Position numbers and translations under genes: made by a program. A DNA stretch of 9,712 bases from Thermoleophilia bacterium (GTDB taxonomy: Bacteria > Actinomycetota > Thermoleophilia > Gaiellales > Gaiellaceae). The stretch lies in assembly GCA_016844515.1 (NCBI GenBank), contig JAERMP010000110.1, forward strand, positions 1 through 9,712. The letters are read 5' to 3'. Shown in pieces: positions 1 through 6,454 of this stretch (position 1 is its first letter; every line of letters starts with the position of its first letter). The notes below the pieces were generated by a model. That model was not told the origin of the DNA. It saw only the letters and a program-made list of their open reading frames with translations, and ran no database searches.

Positions 1-14
1 GGCTTGCGGCCGGA

Positions 15-31
15 GGCCGGCTCTGCCGGCC
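15..31. other. GC-rich hairpin in the gene-free left edge
   Basis: A 7-bp perfect stem (GGCCGGC, loop TCT, GCCGGCC) lies at the left edge, where no coding sequence is visible. It could be the end of a terminator for a gene upstream of the window. There is no T-run directly after it, although CTTTTC occurs at 54-59. Function is unassigned. Confidence 0.25.
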
Positions 32-80
32 GGTAGGCCCCTGTCGCGTCTGCCTTTTCGCAGCGCCAGGAAGGGGAGTT

Positions 81-110
81 CGCGAGGGGAAACCTCGGTT
101 TCCCCTCGCG
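81..110. terminator. Perfect 30-nt inverted repeat before acpP
   Basis: CGCGAGGGGAAACC (81-94) and GGTTTCCCCTCGCG (97-110) form a perfect 14-bp inverted repeat around TC. As RNA it would be a very stable hairpin and may end transcription from the gene upstream of the window; the T-run after it is poor. As DNA its core GGGAAACC matches the core of the LuxR-type sites at 4943 and 7359, so it could also be a protein-binding palindrome. A weak TAnnnT hexamer (TATCGT, 114-119) follows and could be the acpP -10 element. Confidence 0.5.
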
Positions 111-160
111 TGTTATCGTCGCGCTCCACGTCCCCGACGGTAGAGAGGTGAGGTTTCAAG

Positions 161-409
161 GTGGCCAACTCGCGTGAAGAGATTCTCGAACAGGTCAAAG
201 GCGCGCTGAGCGAGAAGCTCGGCATCGACGAGAGCGAGATCACAGAGGAAGCGTCCTTCGAGGAGGATCTCGGGGCCGACTCGCTCGATCTGGTGGAAGT
301 CGTGATGGACCTCGAAGACCAGTTCGGGCTGAAGATTCCCGACGAGGACGCCCGTGGGCTTACGACCGTCGGCAAGGCGATCGACTACGTCATCGCACAC
401 CAAGGCTAG
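161..409 (+). CDS. acpP: Acyl carrier protein
   Basis: This 82-residue protein is a type II fatty-acid synthase acyl carrier protein. It carries growing acyl chains on a 4'-phosphopantetheine arm between the cytosolic synthase enzymes. The attachment motif is at residues 38-43 (G-A-D-S-L-D), with Ser41 as the modified serine, followed by the acidic helix II (LVEVVMDLEDQFGL) that partner enzymes recognise. Length and four-helix layout are normal for the family. The start is GTG at 161, preceded by the purine-rich GAGAGGTGAGG (143-153) at suitable spacing. No ATG lies closer in frame. The next gene, rnc, either overlaps its 3' end or follows directly, the usual acpP-rnc pairing in bacteria. Confidence 0.96.
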   Translation: MANSREEILEQVKGALSEKLGIDESEITEEASFEEDLGADSLDLVEVVMDLEDQFGLKIPDEDARGLTTVGKAIDYVIAHQG

Positions 410-1106
410 CGCTCACGAGGCCGGGCCGGACGAGCTCGGCCGCCTGATCGAGGAGCTTCCTACCGCTCGGCGCGAGCAGGTCTTCACCCACGCGTCGTGG
501 GCGGAGGACCGCGCGAAGTCGTACGAGCGCCTCGAGTTCCTCGGCGACAGCGTGCTCGAGCTCGCGATCGCGCGCGCGGTGTTCGACCGCTTCGCAGACG
601 CCTCGGAAGGACGGCTTGCGAAGATTCGGGCGCACGTCGTCTCGCGGCAGAGTTGCGCAGGGGTCGCCAAGGAGCTGGGCCTCGGCGAGCGTCTCCTGAA
701 CTTCGCGGGAGATGTCCCGCCGGACGAGCTCCAGCGGATCTCGCGAAGTCGCAACGTGCTCGCCGCGGTGCTCGAGGCCGCGATCGCGGCCGTCTACCTC
801 GAGCACGGGTTCGCGCGCACCGAGCCTGCGATCGTCGCGGCGTTCTCGGAGAAGATCGAATACGCCCGCTCGAGCCATGTGGACTACAAGACCGAGCTCC
901 AGGAAGGGCTCGCGCGATCGGGCCGTCAGGTGCACTACACGGTGCTCGAGGTCGATGGCCCGCCGCACGACCGGCAGTTCGTCTGCGCGGCACACGTGGC
1001 GGGAGTGCAGCTCGGCATCGGGCGCGGCTCGACGAAGAAGGCCGCGGAGCAGGAAGCTGCCCAGCAGGCGCTCGACGCGCTCGGCGTGGTTCCCGAGCGG
1101 ATCTAG
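354..1106 (+). CDS. rnc: Ribonuclease III
   Basis: This is the double-strand-specific endoribonuclease that processes rRNA precursors and structured mRNAs in the cytosol. The family signature is clear: E58, E61 and D65 in ERLEFLGDSVL, E85 in SEGRL, then a C-terminal double-stranded RNA-binding domain from about residue 177 (DYKTELQE) to 245 with the basic STKKAAEQEAA end. The residue aligning with catalytic Asp114 of E. coli RNase III is Ala138 (L-A-A-V-L-E-A instead of L-A-D-x-x-E-A), while the essential Glu (E141) is kept. Start is uncertain: GTG 354 is the only standard start and overlaps acpP by 56 bp. A CTG at 444 would give 220 residues, nearer the usual length, but would remove part of helix 1. 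The stop codon TAG (1104-1106) lies inside the target duplication of the adjacent insertion sequence, so the gene is intact. Confidence 0.93.
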   Translation: MGLRPSARRSTTSSHTKASAHEAGPDELGRLIEELPTARREQVFTHASWAEDRAKSYERLEFLGDSVLELAIARAVFDRFADASEGRLAKIRAHVVSRQSCAGVAKELGLGERLLNFAGDVPPDELQRISRSRNVLAAVLEAAIAAVYLEHGFARTEPAIVAAFSEKIEYARSSHVDYKTELQEGLARSGRQVHYTVLEVDGPPHDRQFVCAAHVAGVQLGIGRGSTKKAAEQEAAQQALDALGVVPERI

Positions 1107-1107
1107 C
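1102..1107. repeat. Left target-site duplication of the IS481 element
   Basis: TCTAGC sits directly left of the element. It fits NCTAGN, the target reported for Bordetella IS481. The right copy is TCTAGT, five of six bases identical. It contains the TAG stop of rnc. Confidence 0.8.
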
Positions 1108-1134
1108 TGTAGTTCCCAGACACGTTGTTGACAC
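1108..1134 (+). repeat. Left terminal inverted repeat of the IS
   Basis: This 27-nt end begins TGTAG and ends GTTGTTGACAC. The reverse complement of 2023-2049 matches 21 of 27 positions, including TGTA, TCCCAG and GTTGTTGAC. Confidence 0.85.
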
Positions 1135-1148
1135 CGTAGAGCGTCACT

Positions 1149-1200
1149 GAGCCCTCCTAGGGTGCGGCTTGTCAAAGAGTCGCGATCCAAAGGAGGGCTC
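1149..1200 (+). promoter_or_regulatory. Hairpin hiding the transposase ribosome binding site
   Basis: GAGCCCTCCT (1149-1158) and AGGAGGGCTC (1191-1200) are perfect 10-bp inverted repeats 32 nt apart. The right arm contains the AGGAGGG Shine-Dalgarno sequence for the GTG start at 1203. A transcript reading in from acpP-rnc would include both arms and bury the site. A transcript starting between the arms would leave it free. Several insertion sequences (IS10 and IS50 are examples) use such a fold to block transposase synthesis from outside transcription; applying it here is inference. Confidence 0.7.
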
Positions 1201-1202
1201 TT

Positions 1203-2054
1203 GTGGATCTTCATGCAAATGCGGTCTTGACCGTTCGTCAACGTCAGCGTGTCTGTGATCTGGTCGCTGCCGGAGTGACGATTACGGCTGCGGCGCTCGT
1301 GGTCGGATGTTCGCGGCAGACGGCATCCAAGTGGGTAGGTCGCAAGCGACGAGGTGAAGGTCTCGGCGATCGCTCGAGCCGACCTCACCGCTCACCACGA
1401 CAGACGCCTCAGGTGATCGAGCGCGCAATCCTGCGTGCCCGCGCCGAACTGCGCGAGGGACCGCACGTGATCGGCTGGGCGCTCGGGATGGCAGCCTCGA
1501 CGGTGCACGCAGTGCTGCGCCGGCACGGCTGCTCCCGGCTTGTGAGCAAACCGCCTGCTGGGGCGATCGTCCGCTACGAGCGCTCCCGCCCAGGCCCACG
1601 GCAAGGCCGGCTGGCAGTACCTGTTCGTGGCGATCGACGATCACTCGAGACTCGGCTTCGCCGCCATCTACCCCGACGAGACGAGCGTGAGTGCGATCTC
1701 CTTCCTCGCCGAGCTCGTTTGCTTCTATGGTCAGCACGGCATCCGCGTCGAGCGCGTGCTCAGCGACAACGGCGTCTGCTTCAAGCGCTCCGCTGGGCGG
1801 AGGCCTGTGCTGCCCATGGGATTGCCGTACGCAAGACCCGCGCCTATCGCCCGCAGACCAACGGCAAGGCTGAGCGCTTCATCCGCACCCTGCTCGAGCG
1901 CTGGGCGTACGCCTACTCCTACGAACACGAGTCACAGCGTCTGGCGGCGCTCTCCCCCGCGCTCGACTTCTACAATCGCTTCCGTCCCCACCGCGCCCTT
2001 CACGGGCTCACGCCGCTGCAGCGCGTCAACAACCTCCCTGGGACATACATCTAG
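1203..2054 (+). pseudogene. IS481-family transposase, frameshifted and internally deleted
   Basis: The start GTG 1203 follows AAGGAGGG at good spacing and opens with HANAVLT, the typical IS481 beginning. The N-terminal helix-turn-helix ends in DRSSRPHRSP (about residues 57-66). The coding frame is right to about 1580. It then moves by one base to the frame of AHGKAGWQYLFVAIDDHSRL (1594-1653) and returns to the first frame near 1785-1795 for RPQTNGKAERFIRTLLERW. The stretch that should hold the first Asp of the DDE triad, between RYERSRPG and AHGKAGWQY, is missing, roughly 30 residues. The second Asp (LSDNG) and the Glu (NGKAERF) remain but in different frames. The terminal TAG (2052-2054) comes from the target duplication, not from the element. 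Confidence 0.88.
2023..2049 (-). repeat. Right terminal inverted repeat of the IS
   Basis: Read on the minus strand this begins TGTATGTCCCAG and ends GTTGTTGACGC, pairing with the left end at 1108-1134. It overlaps the last transposase codons, as is common in IS481 elements. Confidence 0.85.
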
Positions 2055-2055
2055 T
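2050..2055. repeat. Right target-site duplication of the IS481 element
   Basis: TCTAGT directly follows the TACA end and mirrors TCTAGC at 1102-1107. Its TAG serves as the stop codon of the transposase reading frame. Confidence 0.8.
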
Positions 2056-2089
2056 CATCGGCCCTGGAGCGCGTGCAGGGATGCGTCTG

Positions 2090-2120
2090 AGAGCATCGCT
2101 AGAGCCAAGGCGGATGCTCT
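2090..2120 (+). terminator. 8-bp hairpin after rnc/IS, possible old rnc terminator
   Basis: AGAGCATC (2090-2097) and GATGCTCT (2113-2120) form a perfect 8-bp stem with a 15-nt loop. Without the insertion it would lie about 35 nt past the rnc stop codon, a normal place for the end of the acpP-rnc transcript. It has no T-run and ends at the edge of the LuxR-type site at 2119, so it may instead be part of the LAL control region. Confidence 0.35.
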
Positions 2121-2166
2121 GGGGAAATCCCTAGGTTTTCGCTCCGCGATCGATCAGGATTGAACT
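2119..2166 (+). promoter_or_regulatory. LuxR-type operator and probable leaderless promoter of the LAL gene
   Basis: CTGGGGAAATCCCTAG (2119-2134) fits every position of CTVGGGAWWTCCCBAG, the operator consensus I recall for the Streptomyces PAS-LuxR regulator PimM. A weak -10-like CAGGAT (2155-2160) follows. A start of transcription at the GTG (2167) would put the operator centre (2126.5) about 40 bp upstream, the class II activator spacing typical of LuxR proteins. There is no convincing Shine-Dalgarno sequence, which agrees with a leaderless mRNA. The operator match is seen; autoregulation by the LAL protein is inference. Confidence 0.65.
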
Positions 2167-4902
2167 GTGCTGATCGGTCGCAAGGGGGAGCGTGCGACAC
2201 TCGACGCGCTCACTGAGGGAGCTCTGCATGGCAACGGCGCCGCGCTGCTGGTCACTGGTGAGCCAGGTATGGGCAAGACCATGCTGCTCGACAACGCGGC
2301 AGAGCGAGCGCAGGGAGGCTTGACCGTGCTCCGTGCGTCCGGTCGCGAATCGGATGCGGACCTTCCGTTTGTGGTGCTCGCGGAGCTCCTCCGACCGGCT
2401 GAGCAGGAGCTCGATGAGCTTCCAGGGCCACAGGCGCAGGCGCTCCGGCGTGCGCTCGCGCTCGAGAAGGACGGTGACGGGATCGTCGACCGGCTGGCTG
2501 TCGGCGTGGCGTCGCTCGGCGTCCTCGCAACGCTTGCACAGCAACGGCCGGTGCTGATCGTCGTCGACGACCTGCAGTGGGTCGATGAACCGTCGCGCGC
2601 GACGATCTTGTTCGTCGCTAGGCGCTTGTCGAGGCTGCACATTGCACTCCTGTGCGCCGCCCGGGAGGGAGAGCTGCCCGAAGCCGACGCCCGCGACCTG
2701 CCTCGACTGGAGCTCTCGGGGCTGCGTGCCCGCGAGGCGGGCGAGTTGCTCGCCGGGTCGGCGCGCGTGCCGCTCGACCGCGCAGTCAGGCGGCGGCTCC
2801 TCGAGCTCTCTGCGGGCAACCCGCTCGCGCTCGTCGAGCTGCCGGCGGCACTTTCCGACGCACAGCTTTCCGGCCATGACCCGCTGGGCGAGCCGATCCC
2901 GGTCAACGGAGGGATCGAGCGCACGTTCGGGACTCGCGTCGCGCGCCTTCCTGACCGGACGAGGCGCGCGCTGCTTCTCTCCGCGACTGCCGGTTCGGAC
3001 GCGGGCGAGTCGGTTGCCGCCGCCTTCCGCCAGGTGGAGCTCGACTATGTCGACCTCGACGCGGCCGTGCACGACGGGCTCGTGATCGTCACTGCGGGGA
3101 ACGTGGCGTTCCGCCACCCACTCGTCCGCTCCGTCGTCTACCACGGTGAGAGCCCGACGGCGCGACGAGTCGCCCATGCCCTGCTCGCCGATGTCGAGCA
3201 GGACGCGGATCGCCGAGCCTGGCATCGGGCCTCGGCCGCGGTCGCACCCGACGAGGTCGCTGCGGTCGAGCTGGACGCTGCTGCGGGCCGTGCGCTCGCC
3301 CGGGGGGCACCTGCGTCGGCAGCCCGTGCGTTCGATGCCGCCTCAAGGTTGTCCGCGGAGGACGAGGTGCGCGGGAAGCGCCTGGCGTACGCGGCGCGCG
3401 CGGCCCACCGGGCCGGAGACGTCTCGAGCGCAGGCCGGTACGCGACGGCCGCGCGGCAGCTCGCCTCCGACCCCATCACGTTGGCCGACCTGGTGCTCGT
3501 CGAGTCCGATCTCCGCATGCGCGAGGGAGATCTCGAGGGGGCTCACCGCGCGCTCATGGCTCACGCGGAACGTCTGGTCGAGACCGACCGTCGCCGCGCG
3601 GCGACGATGCTGCTCCTGGCGTTGAAGCTCCGCATCTTCCGCCTCGAAGGAAGAGCGGCGGCCGACGAGGTCGAGCATGTCCTCGCACTGCTTCCGGCAG
3701 GCGAGCACGACATCGTCCACCTTACGGCGCTGAGCATGAGCCGTACGGTGGCCGGCAGAGACGGCGCCCGCGACTCGGCGCTCGCGGCAGCCGCCGCCGC
3801 GGCGAGAGCGCCCCACGGGCACGCTCACACGCTGGGGATCGCCTGGCCGCTCATCTGGCTCGAGGAGTACGACGTGGCGCGCGAGGTGACGGACCGCGCG
3901 ACAGCGATCCAGCGCGAGGCCGGCTTCCTGCTCTATCTCCCACAGTCGCTCCTGCCGCAGGCGGAGCTGGACTTCCGTACGGGTCGCTGGGAGATTGCAA
4001 TCTCGGCGGCCGCCGAGGCGCTCGCATTGTTCGAGGAGACGCAGCAGCCGACCGAGGCCGCGTCGGCCGCAGCCGTGCTGGCCCGGATGGAGGCAGCCCG
4101 TGGTAATGGGCAGGAGTGCCAGGCGCTGGCACAGCGCGCCCTGGCGAGTGACGTCGAGTTCGGTCTGCGCAGCTCCTCCGCTCATGCGCTCGCAGCCCTC
4201 GGCCTCCTTGCGCTCGGCTCGCGCCGACCCGAAGAGGCGATCGCGCCGCTCGAGACAACCGAGCGGATCTTGAAGCTCGGCGCCGTCGGCGAGCCGTGGC
4301 TCCTGTTGTCGGCGCCCGATCTCGTCGAAGCGCTCGCTCACGCAGGCCACGAGGCTCGTGCGCTTGACGTGCTGCGCGACTTCGAGGCGCGCACCGAGGG
4401 CATGGGCCGCGCCTCCGCGTCGGCTGCGGCGGCACGCTGCGCCGGGATCCTCGACGCGGAAGGCCGGTGGCAGGACGCGTTCGAGGAGGCACTCGCGCTC
4501 CACGCTCAGGTGCCGACGCCATTCGAACGCGCGCGCACCGAGCTCTGTTACGCGGAACGGCTGCGGCGGGGACGGAAGCGCGCCGACGCTCGCGCACGGC
4601 TCCATAGCGCGCTCGAGGTGTTCGACACGCTCGGCGCCGCGCCGTGGTCGGAGCGCGCGCGGGCGGAGCTGCGCGCGAGCGGGGAGACGGCACGCCGCCG
4701 TTCGACCCCGATCGACGCGCTGACGACGCAGGAGCTCGCCGTGGCCAAGCTCGTCGTACGCGGGGCGACCAACCGGGAGGCAGCCGCCGGTCTGTTCGTC
4801 AGCCCCAAGACGATCGAGTTCCATCTCGGCAACGTCTATCGCAAGCTCGAAGTGCGATCGCGCACCGAGCTCGTCCGCACCTTCTCCGCGCGGCTGAGCT
4901 GA
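2167..4902 (+). CDS. LAL-type LuxR transcriptional regulator with ATPase domain
   Basis: A 911-residue cytosolic regulator of the LAL (large ATP-binding LuxR, MalT-like STAND) class. The N-terminal NTPase has Walker A GEPGMGKT at residues 31-38 and Walker B VLIVVDDLQWVD at 129-140. The middle (about 330-830) is helical and alanine-rich, like the TPR-like sensor region of this class. The C-terminal LuxR helix-turn-helix covers about 852-911 (LTTQELAVAKLV, recognition helix around SPKTIEFHLGNVYRKL). Length is normal and the frame intact. The start GTG 2167 gives the usual beginning (LIGRKGERATLDAL, compare LVGRE-x-E-x-x-L) but lacks a good ribosome binding site. The ligand is unknown. A perfect LuxR-type operator precedes it, and near matches precede the NHL gene and smc, so those are its likely targets. 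Confidence 0.93.
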   Translation: MLIGRKGERATLDALTEGALHGNGAALLVTGEPGMGKTMLLDNAAERAQGGLTVLRASGRESDADLPFVVLAELLRPAEQELDELPGPQAQALRRALALEKDGDGIVDRLAVGVASLGVLATLAQQRPVLIVVDDLQWVDEPSRATILFVARRLSRLHIALLCAAREGELPEADARDLPRLELSGLRAREAGELLAGSARVPLDRAVRRRLLELSAGNPLALVELPAALSDAQLSGHDPLGEPIPVNGGIERTFGTRVARLPDRTRRALLLSATAGSDAGESVAAAFRQVELDYVDLDAAVHDGLVIVTAGNVAFRHPLVRSVVYHGESPTARRVAHALLADVEQDADRRAWHRASAAVAPDEVAAVELDAAAGRALARGAPASAARAFDAASRLSAEDEVRGKRLAYAARAAHRAGDVSSAGRYATAARQLASDPITLADLVLVESDLRMREGDLEGAHRALMAHAERLVETDRRRAATMLLLALKLRIFRLEGRAAADEVEHVLALLPAGEHDIVHLTALSMSRTVAGRDGARDSALAAAAAAARAPHGHAHTLGIAWPLIWLEEYDVAREVTDRATAIQREAGFLLYLPQSLLPQAELDFRTGRWEIAISAAAEALALFEETQQPTEAASAAAVLARMEAARGNGQECQALAQRALASDVEFGLRSSSAHALAALGLLALGSRRPEEAIAPLETTERILKLGAVGEPWLLLSAPDLVEALAHAGHEARALDVLRDFEARTEGMGRASASAAAARCAGILDAEGRWQDAFEEALALHAQVPTPFERARTELCYAERLRRGRKRADARARLHSALEVFDTLGAAPWSERARAELRASGETARRRSTPIDALTTQELAVAKLVVRGATNREAAAGLFVSPKTIEFHLGNVYRKLEVRSRTELVRTFSARLS

Positions 4903-4912
4903 TACACGCGCT

Positions 4913-4927
4913 GGCGGCGGGGCCGCC
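4913..4927 (+). terminator. Short GC hairpin after the LAL gene
   Basis: GGCGGC (4913-4918), loop GGG and GCCGCC (4922-4927) lie 11 nt past the LAL stop codon. It has no T-run, so it is a weak candidate terminator between LAL and the NHL promoter. Confidence 0.35.
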
Positions 4928-4942
4928 GCGCAGCGTGCAACC

Positions 4943-5028
4943 CTAGGGAAACCCCCGGTGCGAGCAATCGCCCGCGTCCCTACGCTCGACTGCGAAAGAC
5001 CGTTTGTCAGCGAAGCAAAGGAGGGAGC
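4943..5028 (+). promoter_or_regulatory. Operator, promoter and leader of the NHL gene (copy A)
   Basis: CTAGGGAAACCCCCGG (4943-4958) matches the LuxR operator pattern CTVGGGAWWTCCCBAG at 14 of 16 positions and is preceded by CC, giving the palindrome CCCTAGGG. A TAnnnT hexamer TACGCT (4981-4986) starts 30.5 bp after the operator centre, so transcription would begin near 4992, again class II spacing. The leader ends in AAAGGAGGG (5017-5025), a strong ribosome binding site 3 nt from ATG 5029. The 92 nt from 4943 to 5034 recur at 7359-7449 with 81 matches, 10 mismatches and one gap. The promoter assignment is inference. Confidence 0.65.
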
Positions 5029-6204
5029 ATGAGCGGTCCACGAGCATTCGGGTGCTTCATCGCGGTCGTCCTCGGCGCGACGTGTGTCGCGGGCGCGACG
5101 GCCGGAGGCCAGGCCTCGACGGCAGGACCTGGGTTCAAGCAAGTCGGGAAGTGGGGCAAGATCGGCACCGCGAACGGCCAGTTCCGCAACCCGTTCGGAC
5201 TTGCGACCGACAAGGCCGGGAACCTGTACGTCGCGGACACCGACAACAACCGGATCCAGGTCTTCTCGGCGAAGGGGGCGTTCCTTCGCAAGTGGGGGAC
5301 GACGGGTAGCGGAAACGGGCAGTTCCTGAGCGCCCAGGACGTCGCAATCAGCCCGGATGGAAGCGTCTGGGCCGCCGACTACCGTGGCCTACGCGTCCAG
5401 CAGTTCGACTCGGGAGGAGGGTTCAAGCAGGCGATCGCCAGTAGCCAACCAACCGGGGTCGGGCTCGACGCGGAGGGCAATCTGTACGTTGCCTTCGGCC
5501 CCGTCAGCCCCGGAAAGGTCGCGCGCTTCGACAAGGCGTCCGCCTACGCCCTGGCGAAGGACTGGGGAGGACTGCAATATTCCGGCGACGTCGAGGTGTC
5601 TCCAGACGGAAGCGTCTATGCCGCCGACAACCGCGGCCTGCGTGTGGTTCGGTACGACCTCGACGGAAAGCAGCAGGGCTCGATCAAGGGCGGGGTGAGC
5701 GCGCCGATCGGGATCGGCGTCGATCTCGATTGCAACTTCTGGATGGGGAACATCTCGCAGCGGCGCGTCGAGAAGCACTCGCCCACGGGCAAGCTGCTCA
5801 CCACGCTGTCCACGCCCGACATCGTTCCAGAGGACATCGCGGTCGGGCCGAAGGGCGACCTGTACGTCCTGGGCCAGAGCGAGGTTCTCCGCTTCGCGGA
5901 GGACAAGGCGAAGCCGGCGACCGCCAGCATTCCCGGCAAGCTCACCGCTGCTGGGGGCGTGGTCAAAATCGCGTACACGCTGAGTGGGGTCGCTTGCCCC
6001 GCCGAGGTGGGTGCGAGCGCGACGCTGACGGGCACGGGGATCTCGGGTAAAGCGGCCGGGCTGAAGCTGAAGGCGGGGGCGAAGAACACCATCGTCATGA
6101 AGCTCTCGAAGGCCGCGAGCGGGAAGGCGACGTTCAAGATCGTCCTAAAGACGAACGGGCGCCCGACGACGGAGACCCGCAGCGTGACGGTGAGCGCGAA
6201 GTGA
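5029..6204 (+). CDS. Secreted NHL-repeat beta-propeller protein
   Basis: A 391-residue protein with an N-terminal signal peptide (hydrophobic residues about 7-22, small residues AGATAGGQAS to 30, likely cut near 25-30), so probably exported. Residues about 35-290 hold NHL-like propeller blades, each with a GxAxDxxGNLYVAD-type unit: GLATDKAGNLYVADTDNNRI (57-76), VAISPDGSVWAADYRGLRV (105-123), VEVSPDGSVYAADNRGLRV (188-206) and others, about six blades. Residues 295-391 look like an Ig-like beta-sandwich ending in KTNGRPTTETRSVTVSAK. No LPXTG, lipobox or second membrane segment is seen, and no catalytic residues are recognisable, so binding or scaffolding at the cell surface is the likely role. 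ATG 5029 is fixed by the strong ribosome binding site. Its leader carries a LuxR-type site and its 3' side a conserved hairpin. Confidence 0.85.
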   Translation: MSGPRAFGCFIAVVLGATCVAGATAGGQASTAGPGFKQVGKWGKIGTANGQFRNPFGLATDKAGNLYVADTDNNRIQVFSAKGAFLRKWGTTGSGNGQFLSAQDVAISPDGSVWAADYRGLRVQQFDSGGGFKQAIASSQPTGVGLDAEGNLYVAFGPVSPGKVARFDKASAYALAKDWGGLQYSGDVEVSPDGSVYAADNRGLRVVRYDLDGKQQGSIKGGVSAPIGIGVDLDCNFWMGNISQRRVEKHSPTGKLLTTLSTPDIVPEDIAVGPKGDLYVLGQSEVLRFAEDKAKPATASIPGKLTAAGGVVKIAYTLSGVACPAEVGASATLTGTGISGKAAGLKLKAGAKNTIVMKLSKAASGKATFKIVLKTNGRPTTETRSVTVSAK

Positions 6205-6235
6205 CTCGTCAGCGCAGGTCGCTGACTCGACAGAA

Positions 6236-6275
6236 CGCGCCGCGGAGGTCGGACCCTCCTGTCCTCCGTGGCGCG
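6236..6275 (+). terminator. 3' hairpin of the NHL gene (trailer copy A), SD-complementary loop
   Basis: A 15-bp stem (6236-6250 with 6261-6275; one G-T wobble and one T-T mismatch) closes the 10-nt loop GGACCCTCCT, starting 31 nt past the NHL stop codon. It probably ends the NHL transcript. The same structure recurs at 7473-7510 with an identical loop and a compensatory G-C to A-T change at the third pair from the loop. CCCTCCT in the loop is the reverse complement of the AGGAGGG ribosome binding site of the same gene. Confidence 0.6.
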
Positions 6276-6286
6276 TCTCAGGCGTG

Positions 6287-6303
6287 CTCGGGAAGGTGCG
6301 AGC
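6287..6303 (+). other. Possible degenerate third copy of the LuxR-type operator
   Basis: CTCGGGAA directly joined to GGTGCGAGC equals the site at 7359-7381 with six bases (ACCCCT) removed from the middle. It lies 9 nt after the end of the trailer repeat and 152 nt before the RTX-like gene. Half of the palindrome is lost, so it is probably not functional. Similarity further downstream is weak. The rest of 6279-6454 shows no gene or clear signal. Confidence 0.3.
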
Positions 6304-6454
6304 CCGCAACCGTGCGGAGCTCGCGGCGAGGGTGGATGGGCTCGCGAGTGAGGGAGTTCCCCGATGATTCGGAGGTCCTCGGCGCCGTAGCGTCAGCGCC
6401 ACTGTCCCACGACCAGTTGGTCTCTGCGACGACGAATGAAAGGGGTACTACGAG

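Larger units (their letters stand above)
1108..2049 (+). mobile_element. IS481-family insertion sequence, decayed
   Basis: A 942-bp element is bounded by TGTA...TACA ends with 27-bp inverted repeats (21/27 identical) and flanked by an NCTAGN-type duplication. Its only gene encodes an IS481-like transposase broken by two frameshifts and an internal deletion, so it should not move on its own. IS481 itself is about 1,050 bp; the missing 100 bp or so agrees with the deletion inferred near 1580-1600. The ends are less decayed than the gene, so a related active transposase could perhaps still act on it. It separates rnc from everything downstream. Confidence 0.9.

Noticed and set aside
1128..1133. 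TTGACA in the left IS end as a -35 promoter element
   Set aside because: It is part of the inverted repeat and has no fitting -10 hexamer 16-18 bp downstream.
390..1388. 332-residue minus-strand open frame across rnc and the IS
   Set aside because: It crosses an insertion boundary and mirrors rnc codons; no family resemblance is seen.
1580..1795. Programmed frameshifting in the transposase
   Set aside because: There are two opposite shifts, catalytic sequence is missing at the first, and IS481 transposases are normally one frame; decay explains it better.
3343..5142. 599-residue open frame on the minus strand opposite the LAL gene
   Set aside because: Its sequence is Arg/Ala-rich and low in order, typical of the complement of a GC-rich gene; the + strand encodes a clear LAL regulator over the same bases.
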